Below the pieces are notes generated by a model. That model saw nothing but the letters and a program-made list of their open reading frames with translations. It had not been told where the DNA came from and searched no databases. From NCBI RefSeq assembly GCF_001238295.1, contig NZ_LGXZ01000001.1:1-64000 (forward strand): 64,000 nt of DNA. The letters are read 5' to 3'. A program made the translations under genes and the position numbers. This document shows positions 55,481 to 64,000 of this stretch, piece by piece (position 1 is the stretch's first letter; every line of letters starts with the position of its first letter). The stretch is from Ruegeria sp. 6PALISEP08. GTDB lineage: Bacteria > Pseudomonadota > Alphaproteobacteria > Rhodobacterales > Rhodobacteraceae.

Positions 55481-56752
55481 TCAGGCTACTTTGTTTGTGT
55501 TGGCAGCGTTGCGGCGCTTGTTGCGGCTGTTTTCGTTCATGAAATCAATCACAAGTGGGCGGATGTTGTCACGCCAGCTGCGGCCCGCGAAGATGCCATA
55601 GTGGCCTGCGCCGGGTTCCACATGGCTTGCCTTTTTGCTGTCCGGCAGGCCGGTGCACAGATCAAGCGCGGCAATGCACTGTCCGGGGGCTGAAATGTCG
55701 TCGTTTGCCCCTTCGACCGTTTTCACCGCTACATTGGTGATCTTGGACATGTCCACCTTGTGTCCGGCAACGACAAACTCGTTCCGCGCAATCTCGCGGT
55801 TCTTAAAGACACGCTCGACGGTCGACAGGTAAAACTCGGCGGTCATGTCCATAACGGCAAGATATTCATCATAGAAGCGATTGTGCGCATCCTGATCCGA
55901 GGCTTCGTCACGAATGACCCGCTGGATTTGATCCGAGAACGCCTTGGAGTGTCGCTCGGCGTTCATCGACATGAACGAGGCCAGCTGCAACAGCCCCGGA
56001 TAAACCATGCGACCGACGCCCTTGTACTTGAAGCCAACACGCTGGATCATTGTCTCTTCCAGTTGGCCCATTGTGACGCGTCGTCCGAAATCGGTCACAT
56101 CAGTCGGTGTCGCATCGGGATCCACCGGTCCACCGATCAGGGTCAATGTGCTGGGTTGCGCCTTAGGTTCAACCTCGGCCAAATAAGCTGTGGCCGCAAG
56201 GGTCAGGGGCGCAGGCTGGCATACGGCAACAACGTGGGTGTCAGGGCCCAGCTCTTTCATAAAATCGACAAGATAGAGGGTGTAATCTTCGACATCGAAC
56301 TTGCCCGCAGACACTGGAATATCGCGCGCGTTATGCCAATCGGTGATGTAGACTTCGCAATTGACCAGCAGGCTTTTTACGGTCGAGCGCAGCAGGGTCG
56401 CGTAGTGGCCGGACATGGGCGCAACCAAAAGGACCTTGCGTGGCTGTTCTTCGCGGCCATTGACGCGGAAATGGACCAGATCGCCAAAGGGGCGTTCAAG
56501 AACGGTTGTGACTTCGACCAGATGATCTTTCCCGTCTTCACAGGTGAAGGTCCGGATGCCCCAGTCAGGTTTGACAACCATCCGCTGGAAGGTCCGCTCG
56601 GTCACTTCCCCCCAGGCCGCCATCCAGTTGAACGTGGGGTTGGGCACCATGGAAAACATCGGATAAGATGCCATCGCGCTGGCCGTCGCACCCAGCCATT
56701 GGTTGGTGTTGCGCATGGTTTCCATAAGGTCGTAGGTCGTCATGTAGCGCAT
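55481..56752 (-). CDS. phaZ: Intracellular polyhydroxyalkanoate depolymerase
   Basis: PhaZ degrades stored PHA to hydroxyacid units. The 423-residue protein has the family N-terminus MRYMTTYDLMETMRNTNQWL, the Cys nucleophile in VVAVCQPAPLTLAAT, a PHAsynth-like block ITDWHNARDIPVSAGKFD, and the late His in EPGAGHYGIFAGRSW. The open frame extends upstream, but ATG 56752 starts at the conserved region. It diverges from phaC over 111 bp with a PhaR-type box between them. Confidence 0.93.
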   Translation of the reverse strand: MRYMTTYDLMETMRNTNQWLGATASAMASYPMFSMVPNPTFNWMAAWGEVTERTFQRMVVKPDWGIRTFTCEDGKDHLVEVTTVLERPFGDLVHFRVNGREEQPRKVLLVAPMSGHYATLLRSTVKSLLVNCEVYITDWHNARDIPVSAGKFDVEDYTLYLVDFMKELGPDTHVVAVCQPAPLTLAATAYLAEVEPKAQPSTLTLIGGPVDPDATPTDVTDFGRRVTMGQLEETMIQRVGFKYKGVGRMVYPGLLQLASFMSMNAERHSKAFSDQIQRVIRDEASDQDAHNRFYDEYLAVMDMTAEFYLSTVERVFKNREIARNEFVVAGHKVDMSKITNVAVKTVEGANDDISAPGQCIAALDLCTGLPDSKKASHVEPGAGHYGIFAGRSWRDNIRPLVIDFMNENSRNKRRNAANTNKVA

Positions 56753-56828
56753 AAATGGGGCCTCCTGAGTGTCAGCCTGAGAGTTCGGACCATTCGTCGC
56801 TTTGCCCCCCAGCACCCACGACGTTATT

Positions 56829-56839
56829 CTGCATAGCAG
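56829..56839. promoter_or_regulatory. PhaR-type box in the phaZ–phaC promoter
   Basis: CTGCATAGCAG matches the CTGC-N3-GCAG site bound by PhaR in Paracoccus. It lies 25 bp before the phaC start. Confidence 0.65.
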
Positions 56840-56863
56840 CGAGGTTAGGGGGGAATTGTTAAA

Positions 56864-58666
56864 ATGACAACAAGTGAAGACCAAATGCCAGACGTATCAG
56901 ATGAACATATTGAACGCCTTAAAGAAAATATGGGTAAGGTCGAGCAGCTCTCGAAACGTTTGATCGATGTTATGGCGACAAAAAAGTCGCACACCCCTGC
57001 TTTAGATGGCCCGAATCAAGAGCTTTTTGCACGAGCAGCAACGGCCTATTGGGCCGAGGCTTGGCAAAATCCCGCCAAACTGTTGGAACAGCAGATAGAA
57101 TTTTGGGGAAAGTCGGTTTTGAACTTTGCTGAAGCGCAGCAAGCCCTGACAACCGGTGAAGTGGAGGACGAAGAAGCCAAACCCGGGGACAAGCGCTTTG
57201 CCAACCCCATGTGGGAAACCAACCCCTATTTCCGTCTGATCCGTCAACAGTACCAAACCAACGCTCAGGCCATTGCGCAGGCTGTCGCCTCGGTCGACGA
57301 TTTGGATGTCAGGGACAAGCGACGCTTGCAGTATTTCTCGCAGCAGATCATCGACATGATGTCGCCGACCAATTTTCTGGCGACAAACCCGGATGCGCTG
57401 CAAAAGGCGGTCGAAACCGAGGGTCAATCGTTGATTCAAGGGTTGGAGAACCTTGTTGCAGACCTGGAAGCCAATGATGGCGAACTGGTCGTGAAGCTGG
57501 CAGATGAAAGTGCATTCGAGGTTGGTGGAAACCTGGCAACCACGCCGGGAGACGTGGTTTACCGCAATCGGATGATGGAACTGATCCAGTACAAACCTGC
57601 GACGGATACTGTGCATGAGACACCGATCGTCTTGTTCCCGCCCTGGATCAACAAGTTTTATATTCTGGACATGAAAGCCCAGAACAGCCTGATCAAGTGG
57701 ATCACCGAGCAAGGTTACACCCTGTTTGTTGTAAGCTGGGTCAATCCGGATGAAAGCTATGCCGAAACCGGCATGGAGGATTATATTCAGGACGGCTTTT
57801 TGACGGCAATCGACGTTGCCAAGAAGATCTGCAAGGTCAAACAGGTCAATGCAGTTGGCTACTGCATCGCGGGCACCACGCTCAGCCTGACTCTGTCACT
57901 GCTGAAACAGCGTGGCGACAAGTCGGTAAAATCGGCAACGCTGTTCACGGCGCTTACGGATTTTTCTGATCAGGGTGAATTTACACCATTCCTGCAAAAC
58001 GATTTCATCGACGGGATTGAGGAAGAGGTGAACAAGGAAGGTGTGCTGCGCTCGTGGATCATGGCACGTACGATGTCATTCCTGCGGTCGCGCGATCTGA
58101 TCTATGGACCGGCCATTCGCAGTTATATGATGGGCGAGATGCCTCCGGCCTTTGATCTGCTGTATTGGAACGGCGATGGCGCGAACCTTCCGGCCAGAAT
58201 GGCCGTCGAGTATCTACGCGGTCTGTGTCAACGCAACGAGTTTGCAACTGACGGTATTGAGCTGATGGGACACAAGTTGTCCGTCAGTGATGTGGACGTG
58301 CCCTTGATGGCCATTACCTGTGAAACCGATCATATCGCCGCTTGGAAAGACTGCTATCGTGGTGTTCAGAAGATGGGATCGCGGTCGAAGACTTTCGTGG
58401 TTTCAGAGTCTGGTCATATTGCAGGTATTGTGAACCCGCCAAGTAAAAAGAAATACGGGCATTACACAAACCCGGACCTGAAAGCGGATTCTGCTACCTG
58501 GCTGAAAGAGGCGGATTATCACGAAGGGTCCTGGTGGCCAATGTGGGACGCCTGGCTGAAGAAACGGTCCGGCAAACAAGTGCCTGCGCGCGTTGCCGGC
58601 GATTCGGATTATGCCAGCCTTGCACCCGCTCCGGGGACGTATGTTTTGGCAAATCCAAACGTCTGA
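56864..58666 (+). CDS. phaC: Class I poly(3-hydroxyalkanoate) synthase
   Basis: PhaC polymerises hydroxyacyl-CoA into PHA granules. The 600-residue protein has the lipase-like box VGYCIAGTTL with nucleophile Cys334, VLFPPWINKFYILDMKAQNS, acid in TCETDHIAAW and the His in SESGHIAGIVNPPSKKK. The length matches class I enzymes, which work alone. It is the first of the phaCPR group, opposite phaZ. Confidence 0.96.
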   Translation: MTTSEDQMPDVSDEHIERLKENMGKVEQLSKRLIDVMATKKSHTPALDGPNQELFARAATAYWAEAWQNPAKLLEQQIEFWGKSVLNFAEAQQALTTGEVEDEEAKPGDKRFANPMWETNPYFRLIRQQYQTNAQAIAQAVASVDDLDVRDKRRLQYFSQQIIDMMSPTNFLATNPDALQKAVETEGQSLIQGLENLVADLEANDGELVVKLADESAFEVGGNLATTPGDVVYRNRMMELIQYKPATDTVHETPIVLFPPWINKFYILDMKAQNSLIKWITEQGYTLFVVSWVNPDESYAETGMEDYIQDGFLTAIDVAKKICKVKQVNAVGYCIAGTTLSLTLSLLKQRGDKSVKSATLFTALTDFSDQGEFTPFLQNDFIDGIEEEVNKEGVLRSWIMARTMSFLRSRDLIYGPAIRSYMMGEMPPAFDLLYWNGDGANLPARMAVEYLRGLCQRNEFATDGIELMGHKLSVSDVDVPLMAITCETDHIAAWKDCYRGVQKMGSRSKTFVVSESGHIAGIVNPPSKKKYGHYTNPDLKADSATWLKEADYHEGSWWPMWDAWLKKRSGKQVPARVAGDSDYASLAPAPGTYVLANPNV

Positions 58667-58718
58667 TTTCATTTTGAAACTTAAATTATTCTGCGCTGCA
58701 GCAAGAAAAAACTTGCAA

Positions 58719-58733
58719 TGCTGCGACGCAGCA
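58719..58733. promoter_or_regulatory. PhaR-type palindrome upstream of phaP
   Basis: TGCTGCGACGCAGCA is a perfect palindrome around the CTGC-N3-GCAG core, about 65 bp before the phaP start. A second, imperfect CTGC/GCAG cluster lies at 58691–58704. Confidence 0.7.
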
Positions 58734-58797
58734 TTCATATTGTCCTCAAGCTGATGAAGCCCGGGGTGGGCCCGGACCGGCTAAAAGGATTAGGACA

Positions 58798-59244
58798 ATG
58801 GCAAAGACCCAAGACTTTAGCGCGATCATGAAAGACATGATGGGCGCGTTCCCGGTGGACACCACCGCAATGGAAGATGCATTCAAATCGACCGCTTCGC
58901 TGAACGAGAAGCTGTCGGGTGTTGCTCTGGAAGCTGCTGAGAAATCGGCCGAGATCTCGAACAAATGGACCAAGGAAACCCTGGCCAAACTGACCGAGAT
59001 GTCGAAAGCAAAGACAGAGCCTGCCGATTACGCAAAAGCGGCAACCGACTTTGCAAGCGCGTCGGCTGAAGTTGCAGCTGAAAACCTGGCTGCTTTCGCT
59101 GAAATCGCGAAAAAAGTTCAGACCGAAACCGTTGAGCTGCTGATGGCTGCTGGCAAAGACGTTGCAGAAGAAGCAACTGCTGCTGTCAAGAAAGCGACCG
59201 ACGAGGTCACCACTGCAGCCAAAAAAGCTGCAACTGCAAAGTAA
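58798..59244 (+). CDS. phaP: Phasin (PHA granule protein)
   Basis: PhaP coats PHA granules and prevents their fusion. The 148-residue protein is almost wholly helical with repeated Ala, Lys and Glu (SAEISNKWTKETLAKLTEMS, AAENLAAFAEIAKKVQTETV) and ends in a Lys/Ala tail. This is the phasin_2 pattern. It lies between phaC and phaR under PhaR-type control, with a terminator behind it. Confidence 0.93.
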   Translation: MAKTQDFSAIMKDMMGAFPVDTTAMEDAFKSTASLNEKLSGVALEAAEKSAEISNKWTKETLAKLTEMSKAKTEPADYAKAATDFASASAEVAAENLAAFAEIAKKVQTETVELLMAAGKDVAEEATAAVKKATDEVTTAAKKAATAK

Positions 59245-59293
59245 GAAACGTCCGCGAACCGCACCCAATCCTCCCATCTGGTGCAATCGCGTT

Positions 59294-59324
59294 GGGCAGG
59301 TCCATTGACCTGCCCTTTCTTTTT
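59294..59324 (+). terminator. phaP terminator
   Basis: GGGCAGGTC-CATT-GACCTGCCC is a perfect 9-bp stem followed by TTTCTTTTT. Confidence 0.92.
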
Positions 59325-59358
59325 GTGCTGCAGTCGCATAACCTGTGCTGCAACGCAT
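59325..59358. promoter_or_regulatory. Tandem PhaR-type sites before phaR
   Basis: GTGCTGCAGTCGCAT (59325) and GTGCTGCAACGCAT (59345) are direct repeats exactly 20 bp apart, with CTGC/CGCA half-sites. They lie 22–55 bp before the phaR start, which suggests autorepression. Confidence 0.6.
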
Positions 59359-59379
59359 CATCCTTGGGGAGGGTACCCG

Positions 59380-59931
59380 GTGTCGGACCAAGAAAAACCG
59401 CTGCTGATCAAGCGCTATGCCAGCCGTCGGCTGTATAACACCGAGACCAGCGACTACGTGACGCTCGAAGATATTGCGGGGTTTATCCGCGAAGGGCGCG
59501 AAGTGCAGATCATCGACCTGAAAACCGGGGATGACCTGACACGTCAATATCTGCTTCAGATCATTGCCGAACATGAAAGCCGGGGCGAGAATGTGTTGCC
59601 GGTGAATGTGCTGAACGATCTGGTCCGCAGCTACATGGTGCCGGGCGGGGGAATGATGCCGCAATTCCTGCAAAGCTCATTCGAGATGCTGCGCGAAAGC
59701 CAAAGCAAGATGATGGAGAATATGAACGCCATGAACCCGATGTCGCAAATGCCGGGGTTCGACGCGCTGCAAGCGCAGCAAAAAGCGTTCTTGAAAGCCA
59801 TGACTGGTGGTTTGTCTGGCGGATGGTCCTCGCCAGACGAAGAAGAGGGCAAGGCAGAGCCCAAAGAAGATCTGGACGAAATAAAGAAGCAGTTGGCAGA
59901 ACTTCAGCAGAAGTTATCCAAGCTGAATTGA
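59380..59931 (+). CDS. phaR: PHA synthesis repressor PhaR
   Basis: PhaR represses phaP and its own gene and is released by binding PHA. The 183-residue protein has the N-terminal DNA-binding domain (LIKRYASRRLYNTETSDYVT, LEDIAGFIREGREVQIIDLK) and a PHB-accumulation domain (RSYMVPGGGMMPQFLQSSFE). It starts with GTG after GGGGAGGG. Repeated CTGC sites lie in front of it. Confidence 0.94.
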   Translation: MSDQEKPLLIKRYASRRLYNTETSDYVTLEDIAGFIREGREVQIIDLKTGDDLTRQYLLQIIAEHESRGENVLPVNVLNDLVRSYMVPGGGMMPQFLQSSFEMLRESQSKMMENMNAMNPMSQMPGFDALQAQQKAFLKAMTGGLSGGWSSPDEEEGKAEPKEDLDEIKKQLAELQQKLSKLN

Positions 59932-59950
59932 ACTGATCTTGAAATGAAAT

Positions 59951-59974
59951 GGCCCACGTTTAGCGGGCCTTTTT
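59951..59974. terminator. Terminator between phaR and the DegT gene
   Basis: GGCCC / GGGCC is a 5-bp stem with a 9-base loop and TTTTT, extended by A/T-rich arms (GAAATGAAA on the left, TTCGTTTC on the right). It probably serves both converging genes. Confidence 0.75.
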
Positions 59975-59978
59975 CGTT

Positions 59979-61193
59979 TCAGGTGCCATAGACAGGTACT
60001 GGGCCGGTCACTTCACCCACCGAGGCCAACAGAATATCCGCGATCACGTCCAGCTCTTCGCGGGTCAGACGCACGGGAAGGCGCACATCACAGGCTTTCA
60101 TCAGCATGGCACGAGTCTGGGGAAGCTCGAATTTTTCGGGCATGAACTGCCAGTTCCAGAAAGCGCGGGCATTGTCCTCGCTCAGGCCAAAGACCTGTAC
60201 CTTCACGCCACGTGCCTCGGACGCGGCGGCAAAGGCGCGAATGTCGTCTTCGTGCATCCCAACCAGATTGAATTGAATCGAGTCTGGCGCGCGCTTCTCG
60301 GGTGCCAGCGGATCGGGAACGTTGATGTAAGTTGAGCTGTTAAGACGTTCGGCCACATAATCGTGGTTTGCCAGGCCGTCGCGTACACGGCGCGCCAGTT
60401 CCGGGATCTGCGGGCGGATCACCGCGGCACTCAGATTGCTCAGGCGCAGGTTGTACAGCGGCAGTTTATTCTGCCAGCGGGCAAAAGCTTCTTCCAGTTC
60501 GGGCGAATTGTCGCCATGCGGACCTTTGTGCTTCTTCCAGTTATGCTCATACGCGCCGGACATGATGACGGCGCGAGCGACCAGATCGGCATCGTCTGTG
60601 ATCAGGATGCCGCCTTCACCGGCGTTGATCATCTTGTAGGACTGGAACGAGAAACAGCCGACTTTGCCAATGGTGCCTATATTGCCGCCATGCCATGTGG
60701 TGCCCAGCGAATGCGCGGCGTCTTCGATCACAGGAATGCCGTGCGCGTCGCACAGTTCCATGATTGCGTCCATGTCGGACGTATGTCCGCGCATGTGGCT
60801 GATGATCACTGCTTGAACGTTGCCCAGCTTGCCCTCGAAATCGGCCAAGTCGATGCGATAGTTTTCGCCCACTTCGCACAGAACCGGAATACAGCCCGCG
60901 TGCACGACGGATGAAGGCACTGCCGCAAATGTAAAGCCAGGGATCAGAACGCGCGCGTCGCGGGGCAAATCCAGCGCCTTGAGCGACAGGAACAGCGCGG
61001 CAGAGCAGGACGATACTGCAAGCGCATATTTCGAGCCCAGCAATTCCGCGAACTCGGCTTCCAGCAAGGCCACCGGGGCATCTTGTGGCGCGGTATAGCG
61101 GAACAGATCGCCTGATTGCATCAAGGCGTCGATGGCTTCGCGGGCTGCTGCGGGGATGGGTTCGGCGTCATGGACGTTTGGTGGAAGCGTCAT
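59979..61193 (-). CDS. DegT/DnrJ/EryC1-family aminotransferase
   Basis: The 404-residue protein is a PLP-dependent sugar aminotransferase type. It has VSSCSAALFLSLKAL, LIPGFTFAAVPSSVVHAG, VIEDAAHSLGTTWHGG and the PLP lysine in FQSYKMINAGEGGIL. Such enzymes aminate nucleotide sugars or other keto groups; the substrate here is unknown. It lies alone between the PHA cluster and the PuuB/PuuA-like pair. Confidence 0.87.
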   Translation of the reverse strand: MTLPPNVHDAEPIPAAAREAIDALMQSGDLFRYTAPQDAPVALLEAEFAELLGSKYALAVSSCSAALFLSLKALDLPRDARVLIPGFTFAAVPSSVVHAGCIPVLCEVGENYRIDLADFEGKLGNVQAVIISHMRGHTSDMDAIMELCDAHGIPVIEDAAHSLGTTWHGGNIGTIGKVGCFSFQSYKMINAGEGGILITDDADLVARAVIMSGAYEHNWKKHKGPHGDNSPELEEAFARWQNKLPLYNLRLSNLSAAVIRPQIPELARRVRDGLANHDYVAERLNSSTYINVPDPLAPEKRAPDSIQFNLVGMHEDDIRAFAAASEARGVKVQVFGLSEDNARAFWNWQFMPEKFELPQTRAMLMKACDVRLPVRLTREELDVIADILLASVGEVTGPVPVYGT

Positions 61194-61306
61194 ATTTGGA
61201 TTTCCCGAATTCTATCTTTGGGAAAGATAAAGCTATTCACGGGGCAAGCCAAGCGCTCATTCGGCGCAGTGGCAAGAATTCACCAATCTGTCGTAAAGTA
61301 CCTGGA

Positions 61307-62611
61307 TCAGACCCCAAGCCGGTCGCGCAAAGCGAACCACGTCATCGCCAGCACCAGCAACGGGTTGCGCAAGGCAGGGCCGCCGGGGAAAGGCAGGGCA
61401 GGCACGCGCGCCATCGTGTCAAACCCCTCGGCTTGTCCCTGAATGGCCAGTGCCATGAGCTGCCCGGCATGTGTCGCGGTTCCGACACCATGGCCGGAAT
61501 ACCCCGAAGCTGACAGGATATTTGGTGCAACGCGGGCAAGGTAAGGCATCCGCCGCATGGTGATCGCAAGCGTTCCACCCCATGCATAGTCGATTTTGAC
61601 ATTGCGCAGATGCGGGAAAATCTCGGTCATGGGTTTGCGGACCTTGGCGGCTATGTCCGAAGGGAAACGGTAGCCGTAGCTTTCCCCGCCCCCGAACAAC
61701 AGGCGACCATCCGCACTCAGGCGGAAATAGTTCACCACAAACTTGGTGTCCGCAACCGCGACATCCTGAGCCAGAACCCGCGCCGCATCGCTGCCCAAAG
61801 GTTCGGTGGCGGCAATGAAGTTGTTGATAGGCATGACCCGAGAGGCCACAGATCGATTGAGGTCGCCCAGATAGCCGTTGCAGGCCAGAATCACATGCTC
61901 GGCGCGGACACTCCCGTTTGAGGTTCGGATCACCGCAGGCTGCGATTCATCTATCCCGGTGACCTCGGTGCTTTCGTAGATCCGAACGCCCGCTTTCGCC
62001 GCCGCTCTCGCCAACCCCAACGCAAAGTTCAAAGGATGCAGGTGCGCCGCACCCGTATCCAGATAACCGCCTTTGTATGCCGGGGACGGGCAGAGCGCAC
62101 GGCCTGCGTTTTCATCCAACAATTCGATCTGGTCATAGCCGTACCGTTCAGACAGATGACCGGCATGATCATGCAACTCTTTCTGCTCTGAGGTGCTTAG
62201 GCCCAAAACCGCGATTCCGGGTTTCAAGTCACAGTTGATCTGGTGTTTGGCAATCAGGGACTTAACCAGATCCTTGGCGTCTTCGGCCAAATCCCACAGC
62301 TTTGCAGCATCCTCGTCGCCGACAAGACGTTCTAGATCTTCCTGATCCATCCGTTGCGCACTGCCCAACTGACCGCCATTGCGGCCCGATGCGCCAAAGC
62401 CGACACGGTGTGCCTCAAGCAGCACGACATCGATCCCGGCTTCGGCCAGATGCAGCGCTGCGGACAGGCCGGTGTAACCGCCGCCGACAACACACACTTC
62501 CGCCTTGATATCTCCTGATAGCGGGGGAAAACGATCCATCGGGTTCGCCGTCGCAGCGTACCAGCTGGCAGGGTATTCGCCCCTGCGGTCATTGGAATAA
62601 AGCAGGTTCAC
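61307..62611 (-). CDS. FAD-dependent oxidoreductase, PuuB-like
   Basis: The 434-residue protein is a DAO-type flavoprotein with the dinucleotide motif VCVVGGGYTGLSAALHLAEA, the sequence GFGASGRNGGQLGSAQR and the C-terminal FAD block ASGYSGHGVGTATHAGQLMA. It resembles gamma-glutamylputrescine oxidase (PuuB). It starts at GTG 62611, 8 bp after the glutamine-synthetase-like gene, so both form one operon. Substrate is inferred from the neighbour. Confidence 0.85.
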   Translation of the reverse strand: MNLLYSNDRRGEYPASWYAATANPMDRFPPLSGDIKAEVCVVGGGYTGLSAALHLAEAGIDVVLLEAHRVGFGASGRNGGQLGSAQRMDQEDLERLVGDEDAAKLWDLAEDAKDLVKSLIAKHQINCDLKPGIAVLGLSTSEQKELHDHAGHLSERYGYDQIELLDENAGRALCPSPAYKGGYLDTGAAHLHPLNFALGLARAAAKAGVRIYESTEVTGIDESQPAVIRTSNGSVRAEHVILACNGYLGDLNRSVASRVMPINNFIAATEPLGSDAARVLAQDVAVADTKFVVNYFRLSADGRLLFGGGESYGYRFPSDIAAKVRKPMTEIFPHLRNVKIDYAWGGTLAITMRRMPYLARVAPNILSASGYSGHGVGTATHAGQLMALAIQGQAEGFDTMARVPALPFPGGPALRNPLLVLAMTWFALRDRLGV

Positions 62612-62619
62612 GGTGTGTC

Positions 62620-63978
62620 TCAGACGTTGATCAGAAGGTGCTCGCGTTCCCACGGAGAAATGACCTGCAGGAACTCCTCATACTCAGCCCGTTTCACGAT
62701 GCCATAAACGCGGGCAAATTCGGGCCCAAGGACCTCGTGCAGGGCAGTGGCCCCGTCGAACAGATCCAGCGCTTCCCCCATGACCTGAGGAATATCCCCT
62801 TCGCCTTCATAAGCGTCGCCATAGAACTGGCGGCGTGGGCGTTCCTGTTCGATCAGGCCCAGATAGCCACAGGCCAGCGACAAGGCGATGCCAAGATACG
62901 GGTTGCAATCCATCCCGGCGATACGGTTTTCGACACGGCGCGCTGCGGGGCCAGACAGCGGGACGCGGATACCGGTTGTGCGGTTGTCGCGGGCCCATTC
63001 CAGATTGATTGGCGCAGCGTGGTCCTTCACATAACGACGGTAGGAATTCACATAGGGCGCCATCACGGCCAGACCGGAGGGCAAGTGGTTCTGCAGCCCT
63101 GCAACGAAGTGGTAAAACGCATCCGTCTCACCGCCCTGTGGACCCGAAAAGATATTCTCACCCGTTTCCATGTCGATGATCGAATGGTGGATGTGCATGG
63201 CCGATCCTGGCTCTTCCTCGATCGGTTTGGCCATGAAGGTCGCAAAACAATTGTGGCGCAGCGCGGCTTCGCGGATCAGGCGTTTGAAATAGAAAACCTC
63301 ATCGGCCAGCTTGATCGGATTGCCGTGACGCAGGTTGATCTCCAACTGTCCGGCACCGCCTTCCTGCGTGATGCCGTCGATCTCGAACCCCTGATGTTCG
63401 GCGAAATCATAGATGTCGTCGATCACCGGACCGAACTCGTCCACCGCTGTCATGGAATAGGCCTGCCTGGCAGCCGCCGGGCGACCGGAACGGCCCATCA
63501 TCGGCTTGATGCCCTGTGCCGGGTCGACATTGGGGGCGACCAAGAAAAACTCCATCTCAGGCGCAACAACGGGTTTCCAACCCCTGTCGTGATAGAGCTG
63601 CACAACACGCTTCAGCACGTTGCGTGGGCTGTAAGGGATTGGATTGTCATCCCGGTCATAGGCGTCGTGGATCACCTGTAGCGTCCAGTCTCCGGTCCAG
63701 GGCGCGGCGGATGTGGTCGAGAAATCGGGCTTCAGGATCATGTCCCGCTCGATAAAGCCATCTTCACCCGCAGCCTCGCCCCAGCCACCTGTGATGGTCT
63801 GGTAAAAGATACTATCGGGCAGATGGAAATACGACTGCTTTGCAAATTTCGAAGCAGGCACCGCCTTGCCCCGTGCAATGCCCGGTAGGTCCGAGATGAT
63901 ACATTCAACCTCGTCCAGTCGCTGTCCGTGAAAGTACGCTTTGGCGGCGTCCGGCAGTTTATCAGTCCAATCAGCCAT
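62620..63978 (-). CDS. Glutamine synthetase family, PuuA-like
   Basis: The 452-residue protein has the glutamine synthetase catalytic fold with APEMEFFLVAPNVDP, the ammonia/ATP region GAGQLEINLRHGNP, MHIHHSIIDM and NRTTGIRVPLSGPAARRVEN. The length and absence of a C-terminal adenylylation Tyr pattern fit gamma-glutamylpolyamine synthetases (PuuA type) rather than nitrogen-regulated GlnA. With the oxidoreductase beside it, a polyamine breakdown role is likely. Confidence 0.87.
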   Translation of the reverse strand: MADWTDKLPDAAKAYFHGQRLDEVECIISDLPGIARGKAVPASKFAKQSYFHLPDSIFYQTITGGWGEAAGEDGFIERDMILKPDFSTTSAAPWTGDWTLQVIHDAYDRDDNPIPYSPRNVLKRVVQLYHDRGWKPVVAPEMEFFLVAPNVDPAQGIKPMMGRSGRPAAARQAYSMTAVDEFGPVIDDIYDFAEHQGFEIDGITQEGGAGQLEINLRHGNPIKLADEVFYFKRLIREAALRHNCFATFMAKPIEEEPGSAMHIHHSIIDMETGENIFSGPQGGETDAFYHFVAGLQNHLPSGLAVMAPYVNSYRRYVKDHAAPINLEWARDNRTTGIRVPLSGPAARRVENRIAGMDCNPYLGIALSLACGYLGLIEQERPRRQFYGDAYEGEGDIPQVMGEALDLFDGATALHEVLGPEFARVYGIVKRAEYEEFLQVISPWEREHLLINV

Positions 63979-64000
63979 CAGGCTCTCTCTTTCTTTAGAA

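Overview
The window reads as chromosomal DNA of a marine alphaproteobacterium of the Rhodobacterales (Roseobacter group). The clues are the divergent urease/urea-transport locus, the pcm–tolC–PopZ-like order, a phaZ/phaCPR polyhydroxyalkanoate cluster, DUF6280-, DUF1194- and DUF6151-type proteins, and gamma-glutamylputrescine-type genes. Family names come from recognising motifs by eye; no database search was run.

Layout. 1–5.5 kb (minus strand) is a urease operon, ureD-A-(53-residue membrane protein)-B-C-(DUF1127 protein)-E-F-G, with ureG at the left edge. It diverges across about 370 bp from urtABCDE (5.9–11.8 kb), a complete ABC importer for urea. 11.8–17.5 kb is an accessory region. It holds a GFA-type zinc protein, an intact membrane-anchored nuclease beside a decayed second copy, an IS256-family element carrying an amber stop, orphan terminators, small ORFs, and a tyrosine integrase that stops at TAG seven codons before its catalytic tyrosine. 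The integrase lies against the 3' end of tRNA-Cys.

17.7–31 kb carries pcm, tolC, a PopZ-like gene, cobQ, efp, an ABC transmembrane protein with no ATPase, ygfZ, a glycosyltransferase and a UDP-glucuronate decarboxylase. 31–46 kb carries parE, a class III cyclase with an altered active site, ppk2, a MATE exporter, an aspartate aminotransferase, sdhE, two tandem DUF1194 genes, glyoxalase I, thyX and a cold-shock gene.

46.8–49.3 kb is a four-gene bufferin-type RiPP operon: a secreted four-cysteine DUF2282 precursor, a DUF692 (MNIO) oxygenase, its DUF2063 partner and a DoxX membrane protein. By family knowledge it makes a modified copper-binding peptide. thrS and a run of alpha/beta hydrolases follow. 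55.5–59.9 kb is the PHA storage cluster, with PhaR-type CTGC/GCAG boxes in front of phaC, phaP and phaR. The right edge holds a DegT aminotransferase and a PuuB/PuuA-like pair.

The least expected observations are a 13-bp inverted copy of tRNA-Cys sequence at the integrase start, two mobile-element genes broken by TAG, a probable ATT start for ureD, an unannotated small gene coupled to ureB, two alpha/beta hydrolases lacking the nucleophilic serine, and a gene tail overprinted on the opposite strand of a glycosyltransferase.
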